Source: DASXHD01 sp038239005
GTDB lineage: Bacteria; Myxococcota_A; Polyangia; Polyangiales; Polyangiaceae
Direction of reading: 5' to 3'
DNA: 64,000 bases
Assembly: GCA_038239005.1 (NCBI GenBank)
Contig: JBBSFE010000016.1
Coordinates: forward strand, 1 to 64,000
This document shows, piece by piece, positions 36,209 to 43,733 of the stretch. Under the pieces are notes generated by a model that did no database searches, was not told where the DNA came from, and worked only from the letters and a program-made list of their open reading frames with translations. The position numbers were made by a program, and so were the translations under genes. Numbering within the stretch: the stretch's first letter is position 1; every line of letters begins with the position of its first letter.

Positions 36209-36442
36209 ATGAACTTCAACCTCTACCTAGACGACGCAACGGCCAAGCGGCTTGGTAGGCTTGCGAAGAAGCTTCGGAAGCCGCGTAACGCCGTCATTCG
36301 CGAGGCAGTTGAAGCGTGGCTTTTGCACGAAGGGCCCAGTTGGCCTGACTCCGTTGCCAAATTTCGTGGAGATCCGAGCGCACCGCGATTCGAAGCGACT
36401 CGCGCCGAGCTCGGCAAACTTCGGGAAGACCCATTCGGTTGA
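36209..36442 (+). CDS. Ribbon-helix-helix antitoxin (VapB/CopG type)
   Basis: This 77-residue protein starts with a short beta strand (MNFNLYLDDAT) followed by two helices (KRLGRLAKKLRKPRNAVIREAVEAWL), the ribbon-helix-helix DNA-binding fold. The C-terminal 35 residues are disordered and probably wrap the toxin. ATG 36209 lies just after a 7-bp inverted repeat (36178-36196). The stop overlaps the TTG start of the PIN toxin (TTGA), so the pair is coupled. It would neutralise the toxin and repress the operon. Confidence 0.85.
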   Translation: MNFNLYLDDATAKRLGRLAKKLRKPRNAVIREAVEAWLLHEGPSWPDSVAKFRGDPSAPRFEATRAELGKLREDPFG

Positions 36443-36843
36443 TCCGCTACTTGCTCGACACGACGGTCTTGAGCGATTTCGCGCGCGGCGATCGCAACGT
36501 GCACGCCCGCCTGGTGACAACGCCGCCGAGTCGGCTCGCCGTCACGACCATCACCGTCATGGAAGTGGAGTACGGCCTAGCCCTGTCCACAAAACGCGCG
36601 AAGACGATCCGTCCAGTGCTCGACGCGATTCTCGGCACGCTCACGAGGCTTGCGTACTCGGACGATGACGCGCGCGCCACGGCAACGTTGCGCGCCGTGC
36701 TGCGAAAACGCGGCACACCCATCGGACCGTACGACGCCTTGATCGCAGGTACCGCAGTCAGCCGGGGGCTTCTTTTGGTGACATCGAACACGGGCGAATT
36801 CGAGCGCGTTCCTGGGCTCGAAGTGGAAGACTGGCGGACGTGA
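36439..36843 (+). CDS. PIN-domain toxin (VapC type)
   Basis: This 134-residue PIN-domain ribonuclease carries the acidic residues Asp7 (LLDTTVLSD), Glu42 (MEVEYG) and Asp99 (GPYDALIAG), followed by LVTSNTGEFERVPGLEVEDW, the usual C-terminal strand. VapC toxins cleave tRNA or rRNA using Mg bound by these acids. The start is TTG 36439, which overlaps the antitoxin stop. The downstream TPR gene starts at GTG 36840 and overlaps this stop (GTGA), so the three genes could be on one transcript, although the TPR protein is probably unrelated. Confidence 0.88.
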   Translation: MIRYLLDTTVLSDFARGDRNVHARLVTTPPSRLAVTTITVMEVEYGLALSTKRAKTIRPVLDAILGTLTRLAYSDDDARATATLRAVLRKRGTPIGPYDALIAGTAVSRGLLLVTSNTGEFERVPGLEVEDWRT

Positions 36844-37637
36844 AGCGTGCCTTGGCGTTCGTGTTGTGTGCATCTTGCGTGACGCTCTCGCCCGTAGACC
36901 GGGCACTTTCGCTTTCGCGGCAAGAGCGGCGAGGGGAGGCCGAGCAAGTGTTGCTCGCCGAGCTACGAGAGCATCCCGATGACGTGCCCGCGCGAAAGCT
37001 CATGATTCGGTTTCTCGGATTCGACGGAGACCTCGGAGCGGCGAGCGCGCAAGTCGAAGAGCTTCGCGCGCGCGTGAAGAGTGGCGATCCGTCGCCCGAG
37101 ATCGAGCTCGGTCACGCTTACGAGCTCGCGCACAAATTCGAAGAGGCGCTCGCGCAGTACGACGCAGCGGCCGCCCTTGCTCCCGATTCGCCGCTCGGGC
37201 CCCGCGAAGGGGGCATGCGTTGCGCGCGATGGGGCGAGGTCGAAGAAGCGAAGCCGCGTCTCGAAGAAGCCATCAAACGTGGCGCTCGCGATCCGGAGAC
37301 GTACCACGCACTCGGGCTCGTTCGTTTACATCTAAAGGACTTCGATGGCGCGGCCGCCGCATACCGCGATGGGCTGAAGGTCGATCCGAATCATGACGAG
37401 AACATGCTCGGTCTGGCGACTGTTGCCGTGATGCGAAACGATGCGGCCGGTGCGCTCGGCGCCTACGACGCACTCGTGAAAAAGCATCCGCAATATGCAG
37501 CGGGATATCTCGGGCGCGCGTGGGCGCTCGCGCAGCTCGGACGCAAAGACGACGCACGCGCGGCGCTCGACCGCGCCGAATCACTCGGCGCGCCGAAGGT
37601 GAACGTCGACAAACAGCGCGCAGCCCTCGCGCCATAA
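36840..37637 (+). CDS. TPR-repeat lipoprotein-like protein
   Basis: The protein has 265 residues. The N-terminus (MKRALAFVLCASC) looks like a short lipoprotein signal. The rest is made of TPR-type helical hairpins, for example EIELGHAYELAHKFEEALAQYDAAAALAP, then ETYHALGLVRLHLKDFDGAAAAYRDGLKVDP and GYLGRAWALAQLGRKDDARAALDRAE. Such repeats scaffold other proteins. It shares a GTGA overlap with the toxin gene but is not a usual VapBC partner. A second TPR lipoprotein is at 49926-51071. Confidence 0.75.
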   Translation: MKRALAFVLCASCVTLSPVDRALSLSRQERRGEAEQVLLAELREHPDDVPARKLMIRFLGFDGDLGAASAQVEELRARVKSGDPSPEIELGHAYELAHKFEEALAQYDAAAALAPDSPLGPREGGMRCARWGEVEEAKPRLEEAIKRGARDPETYHALGLVRLHLKDFDGAAAAYRDGLKVDPNHDENMLGLATVAVMRNDAAGALGAYDALVKKHPQYAAGYLGRAWALAQLGRKDDARAALDRAESLGAPKVNVDKQRAALAP

Positions 37638-37655
37638 GTGTCGTATTCTCGGAGG

Positions 37656-38717
37656 ATGAAACGCGCACTGCTCGTGCTTCTCGCCGCGTGCGGAAGCACG
37701 CCTGCAGACACGGATGGCGGCGTCGATTCGGGCGGCATCGATGCCGGCGGCGATGCGATCGTCCCGCCGAGCGATGGCGGGGCAAACGAGTCGTCGGTGC
37801 CCGGAACGCTGTCGGCGAAATATCCAGGCGACGTCGGCATGGACAAAGATCCGGCGATCGTCTGGATGGAGAACTTCGAAGAAGGCTCCGTCACCGCGGT
37901 GACCGCACGTTACGACGACAAGTCGAACGCGCCCGGCATGTCGCTCGCGGCCGACGTGCCCACGAAGAGCTCCGGAAAATCATCGATGAAGATGACGTCG
38001 AACGGCGACACCGCGAACGCCACCGACGTCTACAAATCTTTTTCGAAGGGCTACGACGAGTGGTACGTGCGCTGGTACGCGAAGTACCAAACGGGCAGCG
38101 TCATGTGGCATCACACCGGCAACTGGTTCGGCGGCTACAACCCCGCGACGCCCTACGCGAACCCGCAAGCCGGTTTGAAACCAAACGGCGCCGATCGATT
38201 TTCGATTTCGATCGAACCCGTCTTCGACGTCGGCACCGGCGCCGCGCGCTTCGACACGTACGACTACTGGACGCAGATGCACTCGTGGATGGACGTGCCC
38301 TCGGGCAGCACCGCGTATTACGGCAACGCGCTCGTGCACCAGAATGCGTTCAAGGTGGGCGAGGGGAATTTTTCGTGCCTCGAAGTGCACATCAAGCTCA
38401 ACACCGACGTGTCGTCGGGCGCGGGCGCGGTGCTCGAGATCTGGCACGACGATCAGCTCGTGCAGAGCTTCACTGACGCGGGCCCCAAGGGTTACTGGAT
38501 CAAAGACAAATTCTGCCCACAAGGCGACGACGGAACCGAGTGCACGGACTACCCGGCGCCCTTCGACACGATTCTCAATCTGCAAGAGCGGAGCACCGCG
38601 TCGCTCCAGTTGAATTATTTCTGGCCGCAGAATTACATCACGCAGGCAGGCACGACGGCGTGGGTGGAGTATGACGACATGGTGATCGCAACGAGCCGCG
38701 TAGGGTGTTTGCAATGA
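37656..38717 (+). CDS. Lipoprotein with jelly-roll (polysaccharide-lyase-like) domain
   Basis: This 353-residue protein has a lipoprotein signal (MKRALLVLLAACGS) and a Gly/Asp-rich linker. The mature domain (about 70-350) has the strand pattern of a concanavalin-like jelly roll, with aromatic-rich motifs EWYVRWYAKYQTG, MWHHTGNWFGG and SLQLNYFWPQNY and a final DMVIATSRVGC. It resembles polysaccharide lyases of the heparinase-I type in outline, but the catalytic residues could not be verified, so lyase activity is only a suggestion. GGAGG directly touches the ATG, which is unusual. The stop overlaps the mtnA start. Confidence 0.65.
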   Translation: MKRALLVLLAACGSTPADTDGGVDSGGIDAGGDAIVPPSDGGANESSVPGTLSAKYPGDVGMDKDPAIVWMENFEEGSVTAVTARYDDKSNAPGMSLAADVPTKSSGKSSMKMTSNGDTANATDVYKSFSKGYDEWYVRWYAKYQTGSVMWHHTGNWFGGYNPATPYANPQAGLKPNGADRFSISIEPVFDVGTGAARFDTYDYWTQMHSWMDVPSGSTAYYGNALVHQNAFKVGEGNFSCLEVHIKLNTDVSSGAGAVLEIWHDDQLVQSFTDAGPKGYWIKDKFCPQGDDGTECTDYPAPFDTILNLQERSTASLQLNYFWPQNYITQAGTTAWVEYDDMVIATSRVGCLQ

Positions 38718-39757
38718 CCTGGGCACGAACGCTCCCCGCAGGCCGCGCACACGCTCACCCCGAGCCCATCAGCGGCGCGCCGTACAGCGCCGTCGAGCTG
38801 ATGGTCGGCGACAAGACGCTCATGCTTCTCGATCAGCGCAAGCTCCCCGCGCACGAGCGATACGAGTACGTGAGCGAATGGACTCAGGTCGAAGAAGCGA
38901 TCAAATCGATGATGGTGCGTGGCGCGCCCGCGATCGGGATCGCCGCGGCCTACGCGCTCGTGCTCGCCGCTGCGCGTGGCGCAGAGACGCTGCGCGCCGC
39001 AGCCGATGCGCTCGGCAAGGCACGCCCGACGGCCGTGAACCTCGCGCACGCCATTGCCACGATCATGCGCGAAGCCGAGAAGAACAGCGCTCCCGCACAT
39101 CTCGCCGAGGTCGCGCGCACGTATCACAAGGAAGAGGTCGCGGCGTGCAAACGCATTGGCGCGCGCGGTGCCGAAGCGCTTCCGCAAAAGTGCACGGTGC
39201 TCACGCACTGCAATGCGGGCGCTCTCGCCACGGGCGGTTTCGGCACGGCTCTCGGCGTCGTGCGTGCAGCGCGCGCAGCTGGCAAAGACGTCCACGTGAT
39301 CGCCTGCGAGACGCGACCGCTTCTCCAAGGCGCGCGGCTCACCGCGTGGGAGCTCGCACGCGATCACATTCCCGTCACGCTCGTGACCGACTCGATGGCG
39401 GCGTCGATCATGGCACGCGGCGAAATTCATGCGGTCGTCGTCGGCGCCGATCGCATCGCGAAAAACGGCGACGTCGCCAACAAAATAGGAACGTACGGGC
39501 TCGCGGTTCTCGCGCACGCGCACGACATTCCGTTCTACGTCGCGGCGCCCTGGTCGACGGTCGATCTCGCGTGCGCCGATGGCGCAGCCATTCCAATCGA
39601 AGAGCGCAGCGAGGACGAGGTGCTCGCCATCGAGACGACGCGCATCGCTCCGGCAGGCGTCACCGCGCGAAACCCCGCGTTCGACGTCACGCCGGCCCGC
39701 CTCATCCGTGCAATCTACACGGAACGCGATGTCGACCTTCTTCACCCCACGCCCTAA
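38714..39757 (+). CDS. mtnA: S-methyl-5-thioribose-1-phosphate isomerase MtnA
   Basis: MtnA converts methylthioribose-1-phosphate to methylthioribulose-1-phosphate in the methionine salvage pathway. The 347-residue protein has the family motifs: VRGAPAIGIAAAYAL, then THCNAGALATGGFGTALGV with the catalytic Cys in a TxCNAG context, DSMAASIMA, VVGADRIAKNGDVANKIGTYGLA and a C-terminal RNPAFDVTPARLI. The ATG at 38714 overlaps the upstream lipoprotein stop and has GTAGGG about 8 bp ahead; an upstream GTG at 38705 is possible. No other methionine-salvage gene is present here. It runs in the same direction as lipA (9-bp gap). Confidence 0.92.
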   Translation: MTWARTLPAGRAHAHPEPISGAPYSAVELMVGDKTLMLLDQRKLPAHERYEYVSEWTQVEEAIKSMMVRGAPAIGIAAAYALVLAAARGAETLRAAADALGKARPTAVNLAHAIATIMREAEKNSAPAHLAEVARTYHKEEVAACKRIGARGAEALPQKCTVLTHCNAGALATGGFGTALGVVRAARAAGKDVHVIACETRPLLQGARLTAWELARDHIPVTLVTDSMAASIMARGEIHAVVVGADRIAKNGDVANKIGTYGLAVLAHAHDIPFYVAAPWSTVDLACADGAAIPIEERSEDEVLAIETTRIAPAGVTARNPAFDVTPARLIRAIYTERDVDLLHPTP

Positions 39758-39766
39758 GATTCTGCC

Positions 39767-40723
39767 GTGACGATCGAGCGGTTCGCCCCGAAGCCCGAGT
39801 GGCTCAAAGTTCGCGCTCCCGGAGGTGCAAACTACACGCATCTCAAGGAGACGTTCCGCACGCTCGATCTGCACACCGTATGTGAAGAGGCGCGCTGCCC
39901 GAACGTCGGCGAGTGCTGGAGCGAAGGCACCGCAACCATCATGCTCCTCGGCGACACCTGCACGCGCGGCTGTCGCTTCTGCGCCGTGACCACCGGCAAT
40001 CCGCGCGGCGCGGTCGACGGGCGCGAGCCCGAGCATGTCGCGCGCGCTCTCTCGAAGCTCGCGTTGCAATACGTCGTCATGACGATGGTCGATCGCGACG
40101 ATCTCCTCGACGGCGGCGCAAGCCACGTCGCGAAAACCGTCACGCGTTTGAAAGAGCTCGCACCCACGATGCTCGTCGAGACACTCCTCGGAGATTTCCA
40201 AGGTCACCTCGATTACGTCGACGTCACGGTCGACGCCAAGCCGGACGTCTGGGCGCACAACGTCGAGGTCGTCCGGCGCCTGCAACGAACCATTCGCGAC
40301 GTGCGTTGCAGCTACGAGCAATCGCTCCGCGTGCTCGCGCACGTGAAAGAGCGCGCCAAGAAACAAGGCGACGAGCGCATCACGAAGAGCTCCATCATGG
40401 TCGGCATCGGCGAGACCGATGAAGAGGTGACCGAGACGATGCGCGATCTCCGCAGCGCGGGCGTCGACATCGTCACGCTCGGACAATACTTGCGGCCTTC
40501 ACCGAAGCACGCGCCCGTGCATCGCTTCGTTCACCCAACGACGTTCGATCGCTGGGCCGACGAAGCACGCGCGATGGGTTTCGCATACGTCGCAAGTGGG
40601 CCGCTCGTGCGGAGCTCGTACAAAGCAGCGGAGGCTTTTGTGAAGGGGATTTTGCGACCCGCAACGCGCGAGCCCGCAGTGGATCACGGGCTCGTTTCTG
40701 CCGCCTCACTCGTTCGACGATGA
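39767..40723 (+). CDS. lipA: Lipoyl synthase LipA
   Basis: LipA inserts two sulfurs into octanoyl groups on carrier lysines of 2-oxo-acid dehydrogenases. The 318-residue protein has both clusters: the auxiliary C39-x4-C44-x5-C50 (CEEARCPNVGEC) and the SAM-binding C65-x3-C69-x2-C72 (CTRGCRFC). The conserved C-terminal RSSY is also present. The GTG start is typical. Its product is needed by the pyruvate dehydrogenase complex encoded at 53.6-57.1 kb (pdhC has a single lipoyl domain), although the genes are not adjacent. The stop overlaps the next gene by one base (ATGA). Confidence 0.96.
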   Translation: MTIERFAPKPEWLKVRAPGGANYTHLKETFRTLDLHTVCEEARCPNVGECWSEGTATIMLLGDTCTRGCRFCAVTTGNPRGAVDGREPEHVARALSKLALQYVVMTMVDRDDLLDGGASHVAKTVTRLKELAPTMLVETLLGDFQGHLDYVDVTVDAKPDVWAHNVEVVRRLQRTIRDVRCSYEQSLRVLAHVKERAKKQGDERITKSSIMVGIGETDEEVTETMRDLRSAGVDIVTLGQYLRPSPKHAPVHRFVHPTTFDRWADEARAMGFAYVASGPLVRSSYKAAEAFVKGILRPATREPAVDHGLVSAASLVRR

Positions 40724-40950
40724 AACGCGCTCTCCTCATCGTGACGGCTGCGTGTCATTCGTCGACGACGGCGACCGCAACCTCGACACCCTCACCGCCG
40801 CCGATCGAAGCGCACTTTTCGGATCTTCCACTTCACGTCGCGGCGAAGGAATGTGACGTGCAAATCATCGCGGTCGTTTCGGGCTCCGCCAGAGCGGGGA
40901 GCGACACGCTCGGTGTCGGCGACACGCTCTTCACGCAAGCCGCGTGTTGA
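40720..40950 (+). CDS. Lipoprotein-like N-terminal half of a split cupin protein
   Basis: The 76-residue frame starts with a lipoprotein signal (MKRALLIVTAACHSS), followed by a Thr/Pro stretch and a partial cupin-like strand set (IIAVVSGSARAGSDTLGVGDTLFTQ). It stops at TGA 40948-40950. The next frame (40950-41294) continues with the second half of a cupin. Reading both frames together gives a plausible two-cupin protein, so this is probably one gene interrupted by a frameshift, or two coupled pieces. The start ATG overlaps the lipA stop. Confidence 0.55.
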   Translation: MKRALLIVTAACHSSTTATATSTPSPPPIEAHFSDLPLHVAAKECDVQIIAVVSGSARAGSDTLGVGDTLFTQAAC

Positions 40951-41294
40951 TGCACGCAGCCGACGCGCCCGAGCTCACGTGGGCGAATGGCGCGATGCAC
41001 GCGCATCTCGACGGAGAAAAACTTCCGTACGCCTACGTCGGTCGCCTCGAAGGAACCGCTCCGGTTGCGGAGCACGTGCACGAATCGTCGTGGGAAGTCT
41101 TGTGCGCCATCGAAGCGTCGGGAACGTTCACAGTCGCGGGTGTTGCAAAACGCCTCGGTGCGCGCACGTGTGTGAGTGTGCCGCCCGCGACAAAACACTC
41201 GTGGACGCCCGATCCGGGCACCAAGCTCGTTGGCGTGCAGTTTTACGATCCGCCAGGCCCGCAGAGTCGCTTCAAAGCGCTCGCTGGTCAGTGA
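40950..41294 (+). CDS. Cupin-domain protein (second half of split gene)
   Basis: This 114-residue protein contains a single cupin fold: HVHESSWEVL carries the metal-binding H-x-H...E pattern and SVPPATKHSW the second-motif histidine. It starts with ATG at 40950, overlapping the TGA of the preceding frame by one base (TGATG). No signal peptide remains, so if translated alone it would be cytosolic, while the upstream half carries the lipoprotein signal. A single insertion or deletion near 40940 would explain the break. No specific substrate is suggested. Confidence 0.6.
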   Translation: MHAADAPELTWANGAMHAHLDGEKLPYAYVGRLEGTAPVAEHVHESSWEVLCAIEASGTFTVAGVAKRLGARTCVSVPPATKHSWTPDPGTKLVGVQFYDPPGPQSRFKALAGQ

Positions 41295-41340
41295 ACCGAC
41301 CACGTTGAACCTTTCGTCCAGAAAGCGATACGCTCGGACG

Positions 41341-41919
41341 ATGATGAAGGCCAAGGCAGTACCGCTTCTCGCGGCTCTCGCGACCGCGGCCATTCCGTCG
41401 TTCGCATACGCAGACAGCACGATCAAAGAACCGGGTCAGCACCTCGACTACCACGTCGAGATCGAGCCGCACGGCGTACTCGGCCTCGCGTATTGGGACT
41501 TCGGTCCGTACGGAACGCTCGGGTTCGGCGGTGGAGCTAGGTTTTCGATTCCGATTTGCAAAAACTGCTTCATCCCGAAGATTAACAACAACGTCGCGAT
41601 CAGCTTCGGCGCGGACTTCGTCGCCTATCCATTCGGCAACGGTTCGTTCGTGTTCACCGATATTTATTTGCCGGTCGCGATGCAGTGGAACTTCTTCATC
41701 CACAAGAAGTGGACCATCGCCGGCGAGTTCGGATTCGCGCCCGTGGTCGGTGCGTTCTACGACTACGGTTACTGCGGTGGCGGTCCGGGTTGCCGCAACT
41801 GGTGGATCTACCCAGACGCTGGCTTCGTGGCCCGGTACCACTTCAATGAGCGCGTGGCGCTCACGATGCGACTCGGGTTTCCCGAGTTCTTCAACATCGG
41901 CGTCTCGTTCTGGCTCTGA
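41341..41919 (+). CDS. Outer-membrane beta-barrel-like secreted protein
   Basis: The 192-residue protein has a signal peptide (MMKAKAVPLLAALATAAIPSFAYAD) and a mature part made of alternating hydrophobic strands and turns, ending in an aromatic C-terminal strand (FFNIGVSFWL) typical of outer-membrane barrels. Aromatic girdle residues are frequent. Cysteines in ICKNCF and YCGGGPGC may pair. No family name is justified. It is followed by the 120-bp inverted-repeat element (41929-42048), which could act as its terminator. Confidence 0.78.
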   Translation: MMKAKAVPLLAALATAAIPSFAYADSTIKEPGQHLDYHVEIEPHGVLGLAYWDFGPYGTLGFGGGARFSIPICKNCFIPKINNNVAISFGADFVAYPFGNGSFVFTDIYLPVAMQWNFFIHKKWTIAGEFGFAPVVGAFYDYGYCGGGPGCRNWWIYPDAGFVARYHFNERVALTMRLGFPEFFNIGVSFWL

Positions 41920-41928
41920 CGTCGAGAA

Positions 41929-42048
41929 GAGAAAGCCGCCAAGGCGCCAGAGGACGCCAGAAGAAGGATTTGGTTCGAACCGCGGGTTACGCGCGGCAAG
42001 AACCCTCTGTCGTCCGCTGGCGTCTGCTGGCGCCTTGGCGGCTTTCTC
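41929..42048. repeat. 120-bp inverted-repeat element
   Basis: The arms 41929-41960 and 42017-42048 are 32 bp and complementary with two mismatches; the outer 22 bp are perfect. Each contains GCCGCCAAGGCGCCAG or its complement. The 56-bp centre is not palindromic apart from GGTTCGAACC. The element fills the space between the barrel gene and the TetR gene. It could be a MITE- or REP-like mobile remnant or a large hairpin terminator. No second copy was noticed in this window. Confidence 0.7.
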
Positions 42049-42072
42049 AGTTTTCCTCTTGACGCCGGGGCT

Positions 42073-42092
42073 GTGAATGAATATTCATTCAC
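42073..42092. promoter_or_regulatory. 20-bp perfect palindromic operator before tetR
   Basis: GTGAATGAATATTCATTCAC is a perfect palindrome. It ends 2 bp before the chosen TetR start at 42095. A related palindrome lies before the divergently spaced SDR gene (42725-42740), so it is the likely autoregulatory site of the TetR protein. Confidence 0.75.
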
Positions 42093-42094
42093 GC

Positions 42095-42679
42095 ATGGCG
42101 GCGGTTGTGACCCGGAGCGAGGACAAGAAGGAGTGCATCCTTTCGGCTGCGCTCGAGCTTTTTGCCGAGAAGGGTTTTCACGGGACCGCCGTGCCGGAGA
42201 TTGCGGCCAAGGCGGGCGTCGCTGCGGGCACCATCTATCGGTACTTCGACAGCAAAGAGGCGATGGTCAACGCGGTGTATCAGCGGCACAAGGCCCTGAT
42301 GCTCGCGGCGGTGCTCGATGATTTCCCCTATGAGGGCGAGGCGCGGGCGCAGATTCATCACTTCATTTCGCGCGTGTTTTCGTTCTCGAAGAAGCATCCT
42401 TTGGCGTTTCAGTTTCTCGAGCTGCACCATCACGCGCCGTACTTGGACGACAAGAGTCGCGAGGTCGAGGCGAGCGTCATCGAGATGGCCAACGGGTTCG
42501 TCGAGCAGAACGAGCGCTCCAAAGTGCTTCGAAAGGCTCCTCCCGGCGTGCTTTGCGCGGTCGTTTGGGGAGGCGTTGTGGGGCTCGTGCGCGCGGCTTG
42601 GGAGAAGCGAACCGAGCTCGGGCCCAAGAGCGAAGCGGCTTTCGAAGATGCGATTTGGGATGCGATCCGCATCCACTGA
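42095..42679 (+). CDS. TetR/AcrR family regulator of the adjacent SDR
   Basis: This 194-residue regulator has the TetR helix-turn-helix (ILSAALELFAEKGFHGTAVPEIAAKAGVAAGTIYRYFDSKEAMVNAVY). The ligand domain begins with RAQIHHFISRVFSFSKKHP. ATG 42095 is preferred to ATG 42077, because the latter lies inside a perfect 20-bp palindrome that looks like its own operator. The matching GAATGAACGTTCATTC before the downstream SDR gene (42725-42740) suggests that one regulator controls both genes. The effector is unknown; SDR partners often act on steroid- or quinone-like compounds. Confidence 0.88.
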   Translation: MAAVVTRSEDKKECILSAALELFAEKGFHGTAVPEIAAKAGVAAGTIYRYFDSKEAMVNAVYQRHKALMLAAVLDDFPYEGEARAQIHHFISRVFSFSKKHPLAFQFLELHHHAPYLDDKSREVEASVIEMANGFVEQNERSKVLRKAPPGVLCAVVWGGVVGLVRAAWEKRTELGPKSEAAFEDAIWDAIRIH

Positions 42680-42724
42680 GTGGTTCGCGTGCGCGAAGCG
42701 TCCGCGAAGTTTTGACCCGTAACA

Positions 42725-42740
42725 GAATGAACGTTCATTC
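42725..42740. promoter_or_regulatory. 16-bp perfect palindrome before the SDR gene
   Basis: GAATGAACGTTCATTC is a perfect palindrome, and the outer GAATGAA/TTCATTC halves equal those of the operator at 42073-42092. It lies 13 bp before the SDR start at 42754. Together the two sites define a TetR regulon of two genes. Confidence 0.75.
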
Positions 42741-42753
42741 GGAGAAAGAGACC

Positions 42754-43641
42754 ATGAAGCCTTTGACGATTCTCATCACCGGCGCAACCGCCGGAATCGG
42801 CCGCACCACCGCCATCGCGCTCGCACGCGCAGGACACCGCGTGTTCGCGGCGGGCCGCCGGCAGAACGCGCTCGATTCACTCGAGAAGGAAACCTCGGCG
42901 TACAAGCTCGAAGGCATCGTGCTCGACGTGACGAAGGCCGAGTCGATCGCAGCGGCGAAGAAAATCATCGACGAGCGCACGAATGGCTATGGCGTCGACG
43001 CGGTCGTCAACAACGCAGGCTACGGCGTGATGGGCGCGCTCGAGGACATCTCGGACGAAGCTCTTCGTGCGCAGTTCGACACCAACGTGTTCGGCCTCAT
43101 GGCCGTGACGCGCGCATTCTTGCCGAAGATGCGCGAGCGCGGATTCGGTCGCATCGTGAACGTCAGCAGCATGGGCGGCAAGATGACGTTCCCGCTCATG
43201 GGCGCGTACAACGCGACGAAGTACGCCGTGGAGTCGCTCTCCGACGCGCTTCGTAACGAAGTTCATCCGTTTGGGATCCGTGTGTCGCTGGTCGAGCCGG
43301 GTTACATCCGCACCGAGTTCGCGGACGTCGCGCTCAAGACGATCGACGTGCCCGCAGGCTCTCCGTTTGCCGCGATCGTATCGCGCGCAGACGAGATGCT
43401 TTCGCTGTTCGAGCGCACGGGCGTCGGACCCGAGCACGTTGCACGCGCGATCCGCAAAGCGGTCGAGGCGCGGTCGCCTTCGGCACGCTACGTCGCGCCG
43501 TGGCGCACCTACATGGGCCTCTGGATTTTCCGTTTGATGCCCACCGCGTGGATGGACGCAATTCTTCGCGTTGCGACAGGTTTGACGCCCAAACTGCTGA
43601 AAAAGCTGCCCGAAACGGCGACGACGCCGGCTCATGCATGA
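42754..43641 (+). CDS. Short-chain dehydrogenase/reductase
   Basis: This 295-residue SDR has ITGATAGIGRTTAIA (TGxxxGIG cofactor loop), VVNNAGYG, the catalytic Ser in VSSMGGKMT, Tyr and Lys in YNATKYAVESL, and the conserved EPGYIRTEF after it. The C-terminal 60 residues extend the classical fold with two hydrophobic helices (GLWIFRLMPTAWMDAILRVATG) that may anchor the enzyme to a membrane. ATG 42754 is chosen because the upstream ATG 42727 sits in the operator. Regulated by the upstream TetR through matching palindromes, it probably detoxifies or reduces the TetR ligand. Confidence 0.9.
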   Translation: MKPLTILITGATAGIGRTTAIALARAGHRVFAAGRRQNALDSLEKETSAYKLEGIVLDVTKAESIAAAKKIIDERTNGYGVDAVVNNAGYGVMGALEDISDEALRAQFDTNVFGLMAVTRAFLPKMRERGFGRIVNVSSMGGKMTFPLMGAYNATKYAVESLSDALRNEVHPFGIRVSLVEPGYIRTEFADVALKTIDVPAGSPFAAIVSRADEMLSLFERTGVGPEHVARAIRKAVEARSPSARYVAPWRTYMGLWIFRLMPTAWMDAILRVATGLTPKLLKKLPETATTPAHA

Positions 43642-43733
43642 GCCAACACGACCGACCGACGTGAATAGTGGCGGCGGAGGCCTATGATGAGCACAGAGAA
43701 CAAACCGGTTCTCTCGAACGTAGAAGGATACGC

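Noticed and set aside
41971..41990. tRNA-like T-arm (GGTTCGAACC) in the centre of the inverted-repeat element
   Set aside because: No acceptor, D or anticodon stems fit around it and there is no CCA; it is a plain palindrome.
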